This document shows, piece by piece, positions 8,737-17,606 of a stretch of DNA of 64,000 nt. The stretch is from positions 4,526,001 through 4,590,000 of the forward strand of contig NZ_AP024660.1 of assembly GCF_019977395.1 (NCBI RefSeq), written 5' to 3'. Each line of letters opens with the position of its first letter. Position 1 is the first letter of the stretch. Origin of the DNA: Arthrobacter sp. NicSoilC5 (GTDB lineage: Bacteria; Actinomycetota; Actinomycetes; Actinomycetales; Micrococcaceae). The position numbers and the translations under genes were made by a program. The notes beneath the pieces were generated by a model. The model saw only the letters and a program-made list of their open reading frames with translations. It was not told where the DNA came from and made no database searches.

Positions 8737-8792
8737 CGGCCCCGGCCCGCATAAGCGGTGCTGCCAGGGGCCGGTTGTGCGGGCCGGGGCCG
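8737..8792. terminator. Strong GC hairpin between bkdC and convergent tetR
   Basis: CGGCCCCGGCCCGCA at 8737-8751 pairs perfectly with TGCGGGCCGGGGCCG at 8778-8792, giving a 15-bp stem and 26-base loop. It lies between two convergent genes and lacks a long T tract, so a bidirectional terminator is likely but not certain. Confidence 0.6.
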
Positions 8793-8819
8793 TTCGTGTG
8801 GTGACCGGTGCCGGGCGGG

Positions 8820-9503
8820 TCAGGCCGAGGGTACGGTCAGGGCGGCGAGCGCCATCCGTTCCAGCAAGGGACGCGCGACGCCGGCAGCCATGCGCCTGCC
8901 ATGGCTGCGGACCGAGTGCGGGGTGGAGTTGATCAGGCCGAATGTGGCATGGGCGCGCATCCGCAGCTCAGCGTGGTCGGTCGCGGGATGGACCTTGGCC
9001 AGGACGTCCACCCACACCTCCACGTAGCTGCGCTGCAGTGTGCGTACGGCCAGCTGGTCCTGCTCGGACAGGTTGGTGAAGTCCCGGTCCTGCACCCGGA
9101 TCACGTCCGGTTTGCCGAGGGCGAAATCCACCTGGAACTCCACCAGCTGACGGAGTGCGGCCTGGGGGTCGGCAGTACGCTCCACCACCTGGCGGCCGCC
9201 GTCAAGCAGTTCCTGGCTCACCGTGACCAGCAAGTCAGCCAGGACTGCCTGCTTGCCCGGAAAGTGGCGGTACACCGCAGGTCCGCTGACGCCTGCCGCC
9301 GCGCCCAGGTCCTCCAGCGAGACCCGGTTGAAGCCGTTGGCCGCGAACAGCGAGGCAGCAGCGGACAGCAAAGCCTGCCGCCGGTTCTCCTTGGCCCTCC
9401 CGCGCTGGGTTGTTGGCGTGGGGGGAGTGGCGGCCTGGGCTGTGGTGGCTTGGACTGCAGGGGCTTGGGCGGCAGGGGCCGGCTGCGCTGTATTGCTGGA
9501 CAC
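8820..9503 (-). CDS. TetR-family regulator of the leucine/branched-chain keto acid operon (BkaR-like)
   Basis: About 227 residues. An unusual Ala/Gln/Thr/Pro-rich N-terminal tail (about residues 1-33) precedes the TetR helix-turn-helix (VSLEDLGAAAGVSGPAVYRHF, split across about residues 60-82). The C-terminal ligand-binding domain is helical. It is divergent from the accD1 operon, the same position as Rv2506 (BkaR) in M. tuberculosis, a TetR repressor of branched-chain keto acid metabolism. Repression of the adjacent operon, relieved by an acyl-CoA, is inferred. The GTG at 9503 has GGAGG just upstream. Confidence 0.85.
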   Translation of the reverse strand: MSSNTAQPAPAAQAPAVQATTAQAATPPTPTTQRGRAKENRRQALLSAAASLFAANGFNRVSLEDLGAAAGVSGPAVYRHFPGKQAVLADLLVTVSQELLDGGRQVVERTADPQAALRQLVEFQVDFALGKPDVIRVQDRDFTNLSEQDQLAVRTLQRSYVEVWVDVLAKVHPATDHAELRMRAHATFGLINSTPHSVRSHGRRMAAGVARPLLERMALAALTVPSA

Positions 9504-9544
9504 TTTTCCTCCTTGAGCCAGCCCAGAGTCTAGCAACGCGGCGA

Positions 9545-9560
9545 TGTGTTGGACATCACA
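9545..9560. promoter_or_regulatory. Crp/GlxR-like palindrome in the tetR-accD1 promoter region
   Basis: TGTGTTGGACATCACA differs from TGTGA-N6-TCACA at one position. Its centre is about 97 bp upstream of the accD1 start and about 49 bp from the tetR start. Its placement matches the Crp-like sites before the actP and bkd operons. Confidence 0.45.
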
Positions 9561-9602
9561 GTTAATCGAGACTAACCTGAATTTCAGTTATTAGTCACTA
9601 AC
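9561..9602. promoter_or_regulatory. Putative TetR operators upstream of accD1
   Basis: Two imperfect palindromes share the half site ACTAAC: GTTAATCGAGACTAAC at 9561-9576 and ATTAGTCACTAAC at 9590-9602. The second contains the perfect palindrome TTAGT-C-ACTAA. They lie between the Crp-like site and the accD1 start, where a divergent TetR repressor would act. Recognition by the adjacent TetR is inferred. Confidence 0.5.
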
Positions 9603-9649
9603 CGAGTTGGCCTGGCGGCCGCCCGGACCCACACAAGGACGGAACGTCG

Positions 9650-11257
9650 ATGGAGACCCTGGCCACCCGGCTCGACCCGGCAAGCGAGTCCTTCCGCACC
9701 AACCGGGAAGAGCAGCTCTCGCTCGCCGGGGAGCTGCGGAAGAAGCTGGCGGATGCGGCGCTGGGCGGGCCCCAAAAGTCGCGGGACCGCCACGTGGCCC
9801 GGGGCAAGCTCCTGCCGCGGGACCGGATCGACCAACTGCTGGATGACGGCAGCCCCTTCCTGGAAATTGCGCCCCTTGCGGCCAACGGGATGTACGGTGA
9901 CGACGCACCCGGCGCAGGAGTGATCGCCGGAATCGGCCTGGTGCATGGCCGCCACGTCCTGGTGATCTCCAACGACGCAACCGTCAAGGGCGGAACCTAT
10001 TACCCCATGACGGTGAAGAAGCACCTCCGCGCCCAGGAGATCGCGTTGGAAAACCGGCTGCCCTGCATCTACCTGGTGGACTCGGGAGGCGCCTTCCTGC
10101 CCAAGCAGGACGAGGTGTTCCCGGACAAGGAGCACTTCGGCCGGATCTTCTACAACCAGGCGCGACTCTCGGCGGCCAAGATCCCGCAGCTCGCCGCCGT
10201 CATGGGCTCCTGCACGGCGGGCGGAGCCTACGTCCCCGCGATGAGTGACGAGACCGTCATTGTCCGGAACCAGGGCACCATCTTCCTGGGCGGCCCGCCG
10301 CTGGTAAAGGCAGCCATCGGGGAAATCGTCACCGCCGAGGAACTGGGCGGCGGAGAGGTGCACTCCCGGGTCTCCGGAGTGACGGACCACCTGGCCGAAA
10401 ACGACGAACATGCCCTCCAGATCATCAGGGACATCGTTGCCACGCTGCCGCCTCCCGCCGCGCCGGCCTGGCAGGTGGAACCCGCCGTCGAACCGGCAGC
10501 GGACCCGGAAGGGCTCTACGGCGCCGTGCCCACGGACGTCAACGCACCTTACGACGTCCACGAAGTCATCGCCCGCCTGGTGGACGGCAGTAAATTCCAC
10601 GAGTTCAAAAAGGACTACGGCACCACCCTGGTCACGGGATTCGCCCGGATCGATGGACACCCCGTGGGCATCGTGGCCAACAACGGCGTGCTGTTCAGCG
10701 AGTCCTCCCTCAAGGGCGCGCACTTCATTGAGCTGTGCGACCAGCGCGGCATCCCGCTGCTGTTCCTGCAGAACATCTCCGGCTTCATGGTGGGCCGGGA
10801 CGCCGAGCAGGGCGGCATCGCCAAAAACGGGGCCAAGATGGTGACCGCCGTTGCCACAGCCCGCGTCCCCAAGCTGACAGTGGTCATCGGCGGCTCCTTC
10901 GGCGCCGGCAACTACTCCATGTGCGGCCGTGCCTACTCGCCGCGGTTCCTGTGGATGTGGCCCGCTGCCCGGATCTCGGTCATGGGCGGCAACCAGGCGG
11001 CCGGCGTACTGGCCACCGTGAAGCGGGACCAGTACGAAGCGGCGGGGGAGGAGTGGGCGGCAGAGGACGAGGAAGCCTTCAAAGCGCCCATCCGCCGGCA
11101 GTACGAGGACCAGGGCAGTCCCTACTACTCCACCGCCCGGCTGTGGGACGACGGTGTCATCGACCCCGCCGATACGCGCACCGTCCTGGGCCTGGCGCTT
11201 GACGTCGTCTCCCGCACCCCCTTGCCGGAGACCTCCTTCGGCCTCTTCCGGATGTGA
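9650..11257 (+). CDS. accD1: Acyl-CoA carboxyltransferase beta subunit, likely 3-methylcrotonyl-CoA carboxylase
   Basis: A 535-residue carboxyltransferase, the usual length of the methylcrotonyl-CoA carboxylase beta subunit. N- and C-terminal carboxyltransferase halves are present. The oxyanion-hole stretches are [16 protein letters not shown] near residue 185 and [18 protein letters not shown] near residue 415. It transfers carboxyl from biotin to 3-methylcrotonyl-CoA in leucine breakdown. The pairing with the biotin subunit and the other leucine genes supports this substrate over propionyl-CoA, but the sequence does not prove it. First gene of a seven-gene operon. Confidence 0.88.
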   Translation: METLATRLDPASESFRTNREEQLSLAGELRKKLADAALGGPQKSRDRHVARGKLLPRDRIDQLLDDGSPFLEIAPLAANGMYGDDAPGAGVIAGIGLVHGRHVLVISNDATVKGGTYYPMTVKKHLRAQEIALENRLPCIYLVDSGGAFLPKQDEVFPDKEHFGRIFYNQARLSAAKIPQLAAVMGSCTAGGAYVPAMSDETVIVRNQGTIFLGGPPLVKAAIGEIVTAEELGGGEVHSRVSGVTDHLAENDEHALQIIRDIVATLPPPAAPAWQVEPAVEPAADPEGLYGAVPTDVNAPYDVHEVIARLVDGSKFHEFKKDYGTTLVTGFARIDGHPVGIVANNGVLFSESSLKGAHFIELCDQRGIPLLFLQNISGFMVGRDAEQGGIAKNGAKMVTAVATARVPKLTVVIGGSFGAGNYSMCGRAYSPRFLWMWPAARISVMGGNQAAGVLATVKRDQYEAAGEEWAAEDEEAFKAPIRRQYEDQGSPYYSTARLWDDGVIDPADTRTVLGLALDVVSRTPLPETSFGLFRM

Positions 11258-11264
11258 GCCAGCA

Positions 11265-13472
11265 ATGACCATGCAGACCAATACCGCCATGCACCAAGGC
11301 ACCACCGGCGCCCAGGCCGGAGAAGCCGGCACCAGGCCCCTCTTCAGCGCCGTCCTGGTGGCCAACCGTGGTGAAATTGCGTGCCGCGTCATCCGCACGC
11401 TGCGGCTCCTGGGAATCCGGTCGGTCGCCGTCTACAGCGATGCCGACGCCGGCGCCCGCCACGTGCGCGAGGCTGACACTGCCGTGCGCATTGGCCCCGC
11501 CGCGGCAACCGAAAGCTACCTCAGCATCGACGCCATCCTGGCGGCGTGCCGGCAGTCAGGCGCTGACGCGGTCCACCCCGGTTACGGCTTCCTGAGCGAA
11601 AATGCGGACTTCGCCCGTGCCCTCGAAAAAGCCGGCATTGCCTTCATCGGTCCCGGCGTGGAAGCCCTGAACGTCATGGGCGACAAGATCCGCGCCAAGA
11701 ACCACGTGGCAGGGTATGGCGTGCCGGTGGTCCCCGGCGTTGCCAGGCCCGGCATGACGGACAGCGAACTGGTGGACGCTGCTGCCGCCGTCGGCTATCC
11801 CCTCCTGATCAAGCCCTCTGCCGGCGGGGGCGGCAAAGGCATGCACGTCGTCGAAAAGCAGGCGGACCTGCCCGCCGCCCTGGCCACCGCACGGCGTGTT
11901 GCCGCAGCCGCTTTCGGGGACGACACCCTGTTCCTGGAGCGACTGGTGACCACACCGCGGCATATCGAGGTGCAGGTGCTGGCGGACGGCCACGGCAACG
12001 TCATCCACCTCGGCGAACGCGAATGTTCCCTGCAGCGGCGGCACCAGAAAGTCATCGAGGAAGCCCCTTCGCCCCTGCTGGAAAGCCTCCCCAACGGCGC
12101 GGACGTCCGTGCGCGGATCGGCGAGGCCGCCTGCAACGCCGCCCGCAGCGTGAACTACACCGGGGCCGGAACCGTGGAGTTCCTGGTCTCGGACAATGCG
12201 CCGGATGAGTTCTTCTTCATGGAGATGAACACCCGGCTGCAGGTGGAGCACCCGGTCACGGAGATGGTCACCGGAATCGACCTGGTGGAATGGCAGGTAC
12301 GGATCGCCTCCGGTGAACCGCTGACCGTCCGGCAGGGTGACGTCAGCCTTTCCGGCCATGCGGTGGAGGCGCGGGTCTACGCCGAGGTGCCGGAGAAGAA
12401 CTTCCTCCCGTCCACCGGGACGGTCCTCCAGCTGGACGAACTGCCGGACGCAACGGACAGCCGCGTCCGGGTGGATTCATCCCTGGTGGAGGGCCTGGAG
12501 CTCTCCGCGAATTACGACCCCATGATCTCGAAGGTGATCGCCTGGGGCACGGACCGCACTGAGGCCCTGGAATCCCTCGACGCGGCGCTGGCCGGCTACA
12601 CGGCGCTGGGCATTGAGACCAACGTCGAGTACCTGCGGCTCCTGGTCAACGATTCCGACGTCCGCGCCGGGCACCTGGACACCGGGCTGATCGAACGGAA
12701 GCAGCCGGCGCTGGAATTCCGGCGCGTCGGCACCCCCGAACTGGTGGCCGCCGCCCTGTACGCCCTCACCCGGGAGGCGCAGGACCACCCCGCGCCGGCC
12801 GGCGGACCGTGGCAGGCCCGCAGCGGGTGGCGCCTTGGTGCGCCCGCGCCGCGCCGGATCAGCCTGGGAACGCCCGACGGCGGTGTGGCAACAGTGCAGG
12901 TCAGCGGAAGCCCCACCGGCACGGACGCTGCCGTGGTTGCTGTCGACGGCGGCGCCCGGCAGGCCGCGGCGCTGAGCCTGGCGGAGGACGGCAGCGCAGT
13001 CCTGACCCTCGGCGGGGAGGCACGGGAGTACCAGGTGGCCGTACCGCCCGGGCAGCCGCTCCAGCTCTTCCTCGGCAACGGCGGCTGGTCCTGCCGGCTG
13101 GAACTCCTGACCCGTGAAGCACGGCTGGAACGGGTACTGGCAGCCGTGCAGCGCCAGGAAGGTGCGGCCGACCCCGAGGTGCGCTCGCCGATGCCGGGAA
13201 CCGTGGTGGCCGTCCCGGTCAGCGACGGGGATGCGGTGGAGGCCGGGGAGGTCCTGGTATCCGTGGAGGCCATGAAGATGGAGCACCACCTGGTGGCCCC
13301 CCTTGCAGGAACGGTCCACCTGACCGCCCGCACCGGTGACCTTGTGAAGGCGGATCAGATCCTGGCCACCATCCACCCGCATCCCACCGGCGCGGAACCC
13401 GCTTCCAAGGACACCGGCACAGACGCAGACACAGACACAGACACAGACACCCAGCAAGGCGAAGGAGCCTGA
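11265..13472 (+). CDS. accA1: Biotin-dependent acyl-CoA carboxylase alpha subunit (methylcrotonyl-CoA carboxylase type)
   Basis: About 735 residues. It begins with a biotin carboxylase domain ([16 protein letters not shown] near residue 30, [11 protein letters not shown] loop, [14 protein letters not shown]). A linker domain follows, then a biotinyl domain with the biotinylated lysine in VEAMKMEHH. An Asp/Thr tail ([14 protein letters not shown]) encoded by a hexamer DNA repeat ends the protein. It carboxylates its own biotin with ATP and bicarbonate for the AccD1 partner. ATG at 11265 (or 11271) lies just after the accD1 stop, with only a weak ribosome site, so coupling is likely. Confidence 0.88.
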   Translation: MTMQTNTAMHQGTTGAQAGEAGTRPLFSAVLVANRGEIACRVIRTLRLLGIRSVAVYSDADAGARHVREADTAVRIGPAAATESYLSIDAILAACRQSGADAVHPGYGFLSENADFARALEKAGIAFIGPGVEALNVMGDKIRAKNHVAGYGVPVVPGVARPGMTDSELVDAAAAVGYPLLIKPSAGGGGKGMHVVEKQADLPAALATARRVAAAAFGDDTLFLERLVTTPRHIEVQVLADGHGNVIHLGERECSLQRRHQKVIEEAPSPLLESLPNGADVRARIGEAACNAARSVNYTGAGTVEFLVSDNAPDEFFFMEMNTRLQVEHPVTEMVTGIDLVEWQVRIASGEPLTVRQGDVSLSGHAVEARVYAEVPEKNFLPSTGTVLQLDELPDATDSRVRVDSSLVEGLELSANYDPMISKVIAWGTDRTEALESLDAALAGYTALGIETNVEYLRLLVNDSDVRAGHLDTGLIERKQPALEFRRVGTPELVAAALYALTREAQDHPAPAGGPWQARSGWRLGAPAPRRISLGTPDGGVATVQVSGSPTGTDAAVVAVDGGARQAAALSLAEDGSAVLTLGGEAREYQVAVPPGQPLQLFLGNGGWSCRLELLTREARLERVLAAVQRQEGAADPEVRSPMPGTVVAVPVSDGDAVEAGEVLVSVEAMKMEHHLVAPLAGTVHLTARTGDLVKADQILATIHPHPTGAEPASKDTGTDADTDTDTDTQQGEGA
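13421..13450 (+). repeat. Tandem hexamer repeat (AGACRC, five copies) at the accA1 3' end
   Basis: One AGACGC unit is followed by four AGACAC units in perfect register. They encode alternating Thr and Asp. The repeat keeps the reading frame whatever the copy number, so copy changes would only alter the tail length. Confidence 0.85.
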
Positions 13473-13474
13473 CC

Positions 13475-14638
13475 ATGACCGGTTTTGAACTTACCGAGGA
13501 ATACCAGGACCTCAGCGACACCGTTCGCGACTTCGCGGACAACGTGGTGGCCCCGGTCTCCGCCAAGCACGACGAAGAGCACAGCTTCCCCTATGAAGTG
13601 GTGAAGCAGATGGCGGAGATGGGCCTGTTCGGGCTGCCGTTCCCGGAGGAGTATGGCGGCATGGGCGGGGACTACTTTGCCCTGGCGCTCGCGCTGGAGC
13701 AGCTGGGCCGTGTGGACCAGTCCGTCGCCATCACCCTGGAGGCCGGCGTGTCCCTCGGTGCCATGCCGGTGTACCGGTTCGGCACGGACGCACAGAAACA
13801 GGAATGGCTGCCCATGCTGGCGTCCGGCCAGGCGCTCGCCGGGTTCGGGCTCACCGAACCCGAAGCAGGCTCCGACGCCGGCGGCACCAAGACCCACGCC
13901 CGGCGGGAGGGCGGCCACTGGGTCATCAACGGCAACAAGGAGTTCATCACCAACTCCGGAACCGACATCACCCGGTTGGTCACCGTCACGGCGGTTACCG
14001 GGCAAAAGGAGCGCGAAGACGGGTCCATCCAAAAAGAGATTTCCACCATCCTGGTACCCACCGACACACCCGGCTTCAAGGCCGAAAAGCCCTACAACAA
14101 GGTGGGCTGGAACGCCTCGGACACCCACCCCCTCACCCTGAAGGACGTCCGGGTGCCGGAGGAAAACCTGCTGGGCGCCGAGGGGCGCGGCTACGCCAAC
14201 TTCCTGTCCATCCTGGACGAGGGCCGGATCGCCATCGCCGCACTGGCCACCGGTGCCGCCCAGGGCTGCGTCGACCTGTCCGTCAAATACGCCCGCGAGC
14301 GCCGGGCGTTCGGCCACGAAATCGGCAAGTACCAGGCCATTTCGTTCAAGATCGCCCGGATGGAAGCGCGGGCGCACACGGCCCGCCTGGCCTACTACGA
14401 CGCGGCCGCAAGGATGCTGGCCGGCAAGCCGTTCAAGACCCAGGCGGCCATCGCTAAGATGGTCGCAGGCGAGGCGGCCATGGACAATGCGCGGGATGCC
14501 ACCCAGGTGTTCGGCGGCTATGGCTTCATCAACGAGTTCACCGTGGCACGCCACTACCGCGACTCCAAGATCCTTGAAGTGGGGGAGGGCACCACGGAGG
14601 TCCAGCTGATGCTGATCGCCCGCGAACTGGGACTCTAG
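13475..14638 (+). CDS. Acyl-CoA dehydrogenase, likely isovaleryl-CoA/short branched-chain type (FadE19-like)
   Basis: A 387-residue acyl-CoA dehydrogenase with N-terminal helical, middle beta and C-terminal helical domains. FAD-binding motifs are FGLTEPEAGSDAGG near residue 127 and the QVFGGYGFINE segment. The catalytic glutamate is in LEVGEGTTEVQ near residue 373, the position used by short-chain and short branched-chain enzymes; human isovaleryl-CoA dehydrogenase uses a different site. It should oxidise isovaleryl-CoA to 3-methylcrotonyl-CoA here, passing electrons to ETF. It starts 3 bases after the accA1 stop. Confidence 0.88.
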   Translation: MTGFELTEEYQDLSDTVRDFADNVVAPVSAKHDEEHSFPYEVVKQMAEMGLFGLPFPEEYGGMGGDYFALALALEQLGRVDQSVAITLEAGVSLGAMPVYRFGTDAQKQEWLPMLASGQALAGFGLTEPEAGSDAGGTKTHARREGGHWVINGNKEFITNSGTDITRLVTVTAVTGQKEREDGSIQKEISTILVPTDTPGFKAEKPYNKVGWNASDTHPLTLKDVRVPEENLLGAEGRGYANFLSILDEGRIAIAALATGAAQGCVDLSVKYARERRAFGHEIGKYQAISFKIARMEARAHTARLAYYDAAARMLAGKPFKTQAAIAKMVAGEAAMDNARDATQVFGGYGFINEFTVARHYRDSKILEVGEGTTEVQLMLIARELGL

Positions 14639-14655
14639 CCGGCCCGAAAGGATCA

Positions 14656-15423
14656 ATGATGATTGACAAGGTTGTTGCCAGTGCAGACCAAGCCGTTGCG
14701 GACATCCCCGACGGCGCGTCGCTGGCCGTGGGCGGGTTCGGGCTCTGCGGAATTCCGGTGGCCCTGATCGACGCCCTCCACCGGGCCGGCACCTCGGGGC
14801 TGGAAACCGTCAGCAACAACTGCGGCGTGGATGACTGGGGGCTCGGCATCCTGCTCCGTGACGGCCGCATCCGCCGCACCATCAGCTCCTACGTTGGCGA
14901 GAACAAGGAGTTCGCCCGCCAGTACCTGGCCGGCGAGCTCGAGGTGGTGCTCACCCCGCAGGGCACGCTGGCGGAAAAACTGCGGGCCGGTGGGGCCGGG
15001 ATTCCGGCGTTCTACACCAAGGCAGGGGTCGGCACGCAGGTGTCCGACGGCGGCCTGCCGCAGAAGTACGACGCCAACGGCGGGATCGCGGTTGCTTCCG
15101 CCCCGAAGGAAGTGCGCTCCTTCGGGGGAGTGGACTACGTCCTGGAAGAGTCACTCACACCTGACTTCGGGTTGGTGCACGCGTGGAAGGGCGACCGGCA
15201 CGGCAACCTGGTCTTCCACGCCACCGCCATGAACTTCAACCCGCTGTGCGCCATGGCAGGGCGCATCACCATCGCCGAGGTGGAGGAACTTGTGGAGCCC
15301 GGCGAACTGGACCCCGAACATATCCACACCCCCGGGATTTTCGTCCAGCGGGTGGTCCTGGCCCAGGACGGGGAAAAACGGATCGAAAAGCGGACGGTGG
15401 CACTCAACCAGGCAGGAGCATGA
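14656..15423 (+). CDS. scoA: 3-oxoacid CoA-transferase subunit A
   Basis: A 255-residue class I CoA-transferase alpha subunit. It has the glycine-rich [15 protein letters not shown] near residue 22, the [13 protein letters not shown] segment, and [17 protein letters not shown]. With ScoB it moves CoA from succinyl-CoA to acetoacetate (or a related acid), the last step in using the ketone body produced from leucine. Two adjacent ATG codons at 14656 and 14659 are possible starts; AAAGGA lies 6-9 bases upstream. It overlaps scoB by 4 bp. Confidence 0.9.
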   Translation: MMIDKVVASADQAVADIPDGASLAVGGFGLCGIPVALIDALHRAGTSGLETVSNNCGVDDWGLGILLRDGRIRRTISSYVGENKEFARQYLAGELEVVLTPQGTLAEKLRAGGAGIPAFYTKAGVGTQVSDGGLPQKYDANGGIAVASAPKEVRSFGGVDYVLEESLTPDFGLVHAWKGDRHGNLVFHATAMNFNPLCAMAGRITIAEVEELVEPGELDPEHIHTPGIFVQRVVLAQDGEKRIEKRTVALNQAGA

Positions 15424-16199
15424 CCATGGATCCCAACAGCCCCGAAGCGCCCCGGCCCGAAGCCGTACGCCCGGAATACCGGCGGGCCGGTTCCCGGCAG
15501 TATTCCGGCCCCGGTGACTCCACATCGGCGGAAACCAAAGGCTGGACCCGCAACGAACTCGCGGCACGCGTAGCCAGGGAACTCCGCAACGGCCAGTACG
15601 TGAATTTGGGCATCGGGATGCCCACCCTGATCCCCAACTACATCCCGGCGGGCGTGGAAGTGGTGCTGCACTCCGAGAACGGGATCCTCGGCGTCGGGCC
15701 CTACCCCACAGAGGATGCCATCGATCCCGACCTGATCAACGCCGGCAAGGAGACCGTCACCGTCAACAGGGGAGCGGCGTTCTTCGACTCGGCCACGTCC
15801 TTCGGCATGATCCGCGGCGGCCACGTTGACGTGGCCGTGCTCGGCGCCATGGAGGTGGCCGCCAACGGTGACCTGGCCAACTGGATGATCCCGGGAAAGA
15901 TGGTCAAGGGCATGGGCGGGGCCATGGACCTGGTGTTCGGGGCCAAGCGCGTGATCGTGATGATGGAACACGTCGACCGCAACGGCAACCCCAAGATCGT
16001 CCAGGAATGCTCGCTCCCGCTGACCGGGAAGGGCTGCGTGGACCGGATCATCACGGACCTGGCCGTCATCGACGTCGTCCGGGACGGCAGCGGATCGCGG
16101 CTGGTCCTGAGCGAACTGGCCCCCAACGTCTCCGTGGAGGATGTAGTGGCCGCCACCGGTGCGGACCTGTTTGAGGAAGACCGGGAACTCACCGTATGA
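15420..16199 (+). CDS. scoB: 3-oxoacid CoA-transferase subunit B
   Basis: About 259 residues, with a roughly 40-residue Pro/Arg-rich N-terminal extension before the core at [18 protein letters not shown]. The catalytic glutamate is in [11 protein letters not shown]. The conserved [14 protein letters not shown] follows. It forms the active site with ScoA. Start and stop both overlap neighbours by 4 bp (ATGA). Confidence 0.9.
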   Translation: MTMDPNSPEAPRPEAVRPEYRRAGSRQYSGPGDSTSAETKGWTRNELAARVARELRNGQYVNLGIGMPTLIPNYIPAGVEVVLHSENGILGVGPYPTEDAIDPDLINAGKETVTVNRGAAFFDSATSFGMIRGGHVDVAVLGAMEVAANGDLANWMIPGKMVKGMGGAMDLVFGAKRVIVMMEHVDRNGNPKIVQECSLPLTGKGCVDRIITDLAVIDVVRDGSGSRLVLSELAPNVSVEDVVAATGADLFEEDRELTV

Positions 16200-16762
16200 C
16201 CGGCAGCAACCCCACGGACGGCAACCCCGCGGACCGTAAACCCACGGAAGACGGCGGCCGGCGGGTCATCGAGCAGCGCGGGCTGTACTTCGACGAACTT
16301 GAGGACGGCCTGGTGTATGCGCACCGTCCGGGCCGGACGGTGACGGAGACGGACAACGTCCTCTTCAGCACCCTGACCATGAACACCCAGGCGCTGCACC
16401 TGGACGCCGCCTGGAGCGCCGGCCAGCCCTTTGGGCAGCGGCTCATGAACTCCATGTTCACCCTGGCCACCATGGTGGGCCAGTCCGTCACCCAGCTGAC
16501 CCAGGGGACCATCATCGCCCAGCTGGGCCTGACGGACGTTTCCTTCCCGCACCCGCTGTATCACGGGGACACGCTGTATACGGAGACAGTCGTCACCGGC
16601 AGGAGGCTTTCGGCCTCACGCCCGGGCCAGGGCATCGTTACCATGGAGCACACCGGCCGCAACCAGGACGGCGCCGTGGTGGCACGTGCCACCCGCAGTT
16701 GCCTGATGTGGACCCGGGAGGCACATCAGAACGCGCAGAGCAGCCAAAACGTCGGAGAATAG
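16196..16762 (+). CDS. MaoC-family hydratase, probable 3-methylglutaconyl-CoA (or mesaconyl/itaconyl-CoA) hydratase
   Basis: A 188-residue MaoC-like hot-dog protein. The region [12 protein letters not shown] near residue 63 corresponds to the hydratase signature, but the usual GDxNPxH is replaced by MNTQALH, keeping the histidine. A second conserved stretch is [15 protein letters not shown]. In this operon it is the only hydratase, so it is the best candidate to convert 3-methylglutaconyl-CoA to HMG-CoA. The M. tuberculosis counterpart Rv2499c sits in the same context. The substrate is inferred. Confidence 0.82.
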   Translation: MTGSNPTDGNPADRKPTEDGGRRVIEQRGLYFDELEDGLVYAHRPGRTVTETDNVLFSTLTMNTQALHLDAAWSAGQPFGQRLMNSMFTLATMVGQSVTQLTQGTIIAQLGLTDVSFPHPLYHGDTLYTETVVTGRRLSASRPGQGIVTMEHTGRNQDGAVVARATRSCLMWTREAHQNAQSSQNVGE

Positions 16763-16766
16763 CCTT

Positions 16767-17606
16767 ATGACCTTTGTGATGGGCCCCGCCCTGCTCTTCT
16801 GCCCCGCCGACCGTCCCGAGCGCTACCAAAAGGCCGCCGCCCGCGCGGACGCCGTCATACTGGACCTCGAAGACGCGGTGGCGCCGGCAGACAAGCAGCG
16901 GGCCCGCGGCGCCATCCTGGCCCAGCTGGGCACCACCGGCGTGGAGCCCGAGCTTGAGCCCAGCTGCACCATTGTCAGGGTCAACCCCGTGGGCACCGAG
17001 GACTTCGAAAAAGACCTGCACTGCCTGGCGCACACGCCCTACCGCACCGTGATGCTGGCCAAGGCAGAATCGGCCGACCAGCTCAAGGCGCTGGAGGGAT
17101 ACCAGGTCATTGCGCTGTGCGAAACGGCGGTGGGCGTCCTCAACGCCCCGGCGATCGCCGCGGCGCCGAATGTGGTGGGCCTGATGTGGGGGGCTGAGGA
17201 CCTGCTGGCTTCCCTGGGCGGCACGTCCAGCCGGACGGACGACGGCGGCTACCGGGCAGTGGCCCTGCACGCCCGCTCGTCAGTGCTCCTGGCAGCGCGG
17301 GCGCACGGCAAGGAAGCAGTGGACGCCGTGTACACCACCATCCCGGACCTCGACGGGCTGGCTGCTGAAGCGGCCGACGCCGTGGCCTCCGGCTTCAGCT
17401 CCAAGGCCTGCATCCATCCCAGCCAGGCAGCCGTGGTCCGCAAGGCCTATGCGCCCTCGGACGATGAGGTGGCCGCAGCCACCGCCCTGCTGGACGCTGC
17501 CGCGTCGGCGGGCTCCGGGGTCTTCAAGTACCAGGGCAAAATGATCGACGGCCCCATCCTCAAGCACGCCCAGGAGATCGTCCGGCGCGCTGCCGTGGAG
17601 GCATAA
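16767..17606 (+). CDS. CitE-like HMG-CoA/citramalyl-CoA lyase
   Basis: A 279-residue CitE-family (HpcH/HpaI fold) protein. Visible motifs are FCPADRPERYQKAAARADA, the metal-binding VILDLEDAVAP, VRVNP, the catalytic-site ALCETAVGVLN, and GLMWGAEDLLASLG. The M. tuberculosis homologue Rv2498c is reported to cleave both HMG-CoA and citramalyl-CoA. No TIM-barrel HMGL-type lyase is present, so this protein is the likely HMG-CoA lyase of the pathway, producing acetyl-CoA and acetoacetate. Last gene of the operon; its stop abuts the convergent gene with no spacer. Confidence 0.87.
   Translation: MTFVMGPALLFCPADRPERYQKAAARADAVILDLEDAVAPADKQRARGAILAQLGTTGVEPELEPSCTIVRVNPVGTEDFEKDLHCLAHTPYRTVMLAKAESADQLKALEGYQVIALCETAVGVLNAPAIAAAPNVVGLMWGAEDLLASLGGTSSRTDDGGYRAVALHARSSVLLAARAHGKEAVDAVYTTIPDLDGLAAEAADAVASGFSSKACIHPSQAAVVRKAYAPSDDEVAAATALLDAAASAGSGVFKYQGKMIDGPILKHAQEIVRRAAVEA

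Noticed and set aside
9584..11398. Long minus-strand open frame opposite accD1
   Set aside because: The plus strand encodes an intact carboxyltransferase; the minus frame has no recognisable domain.
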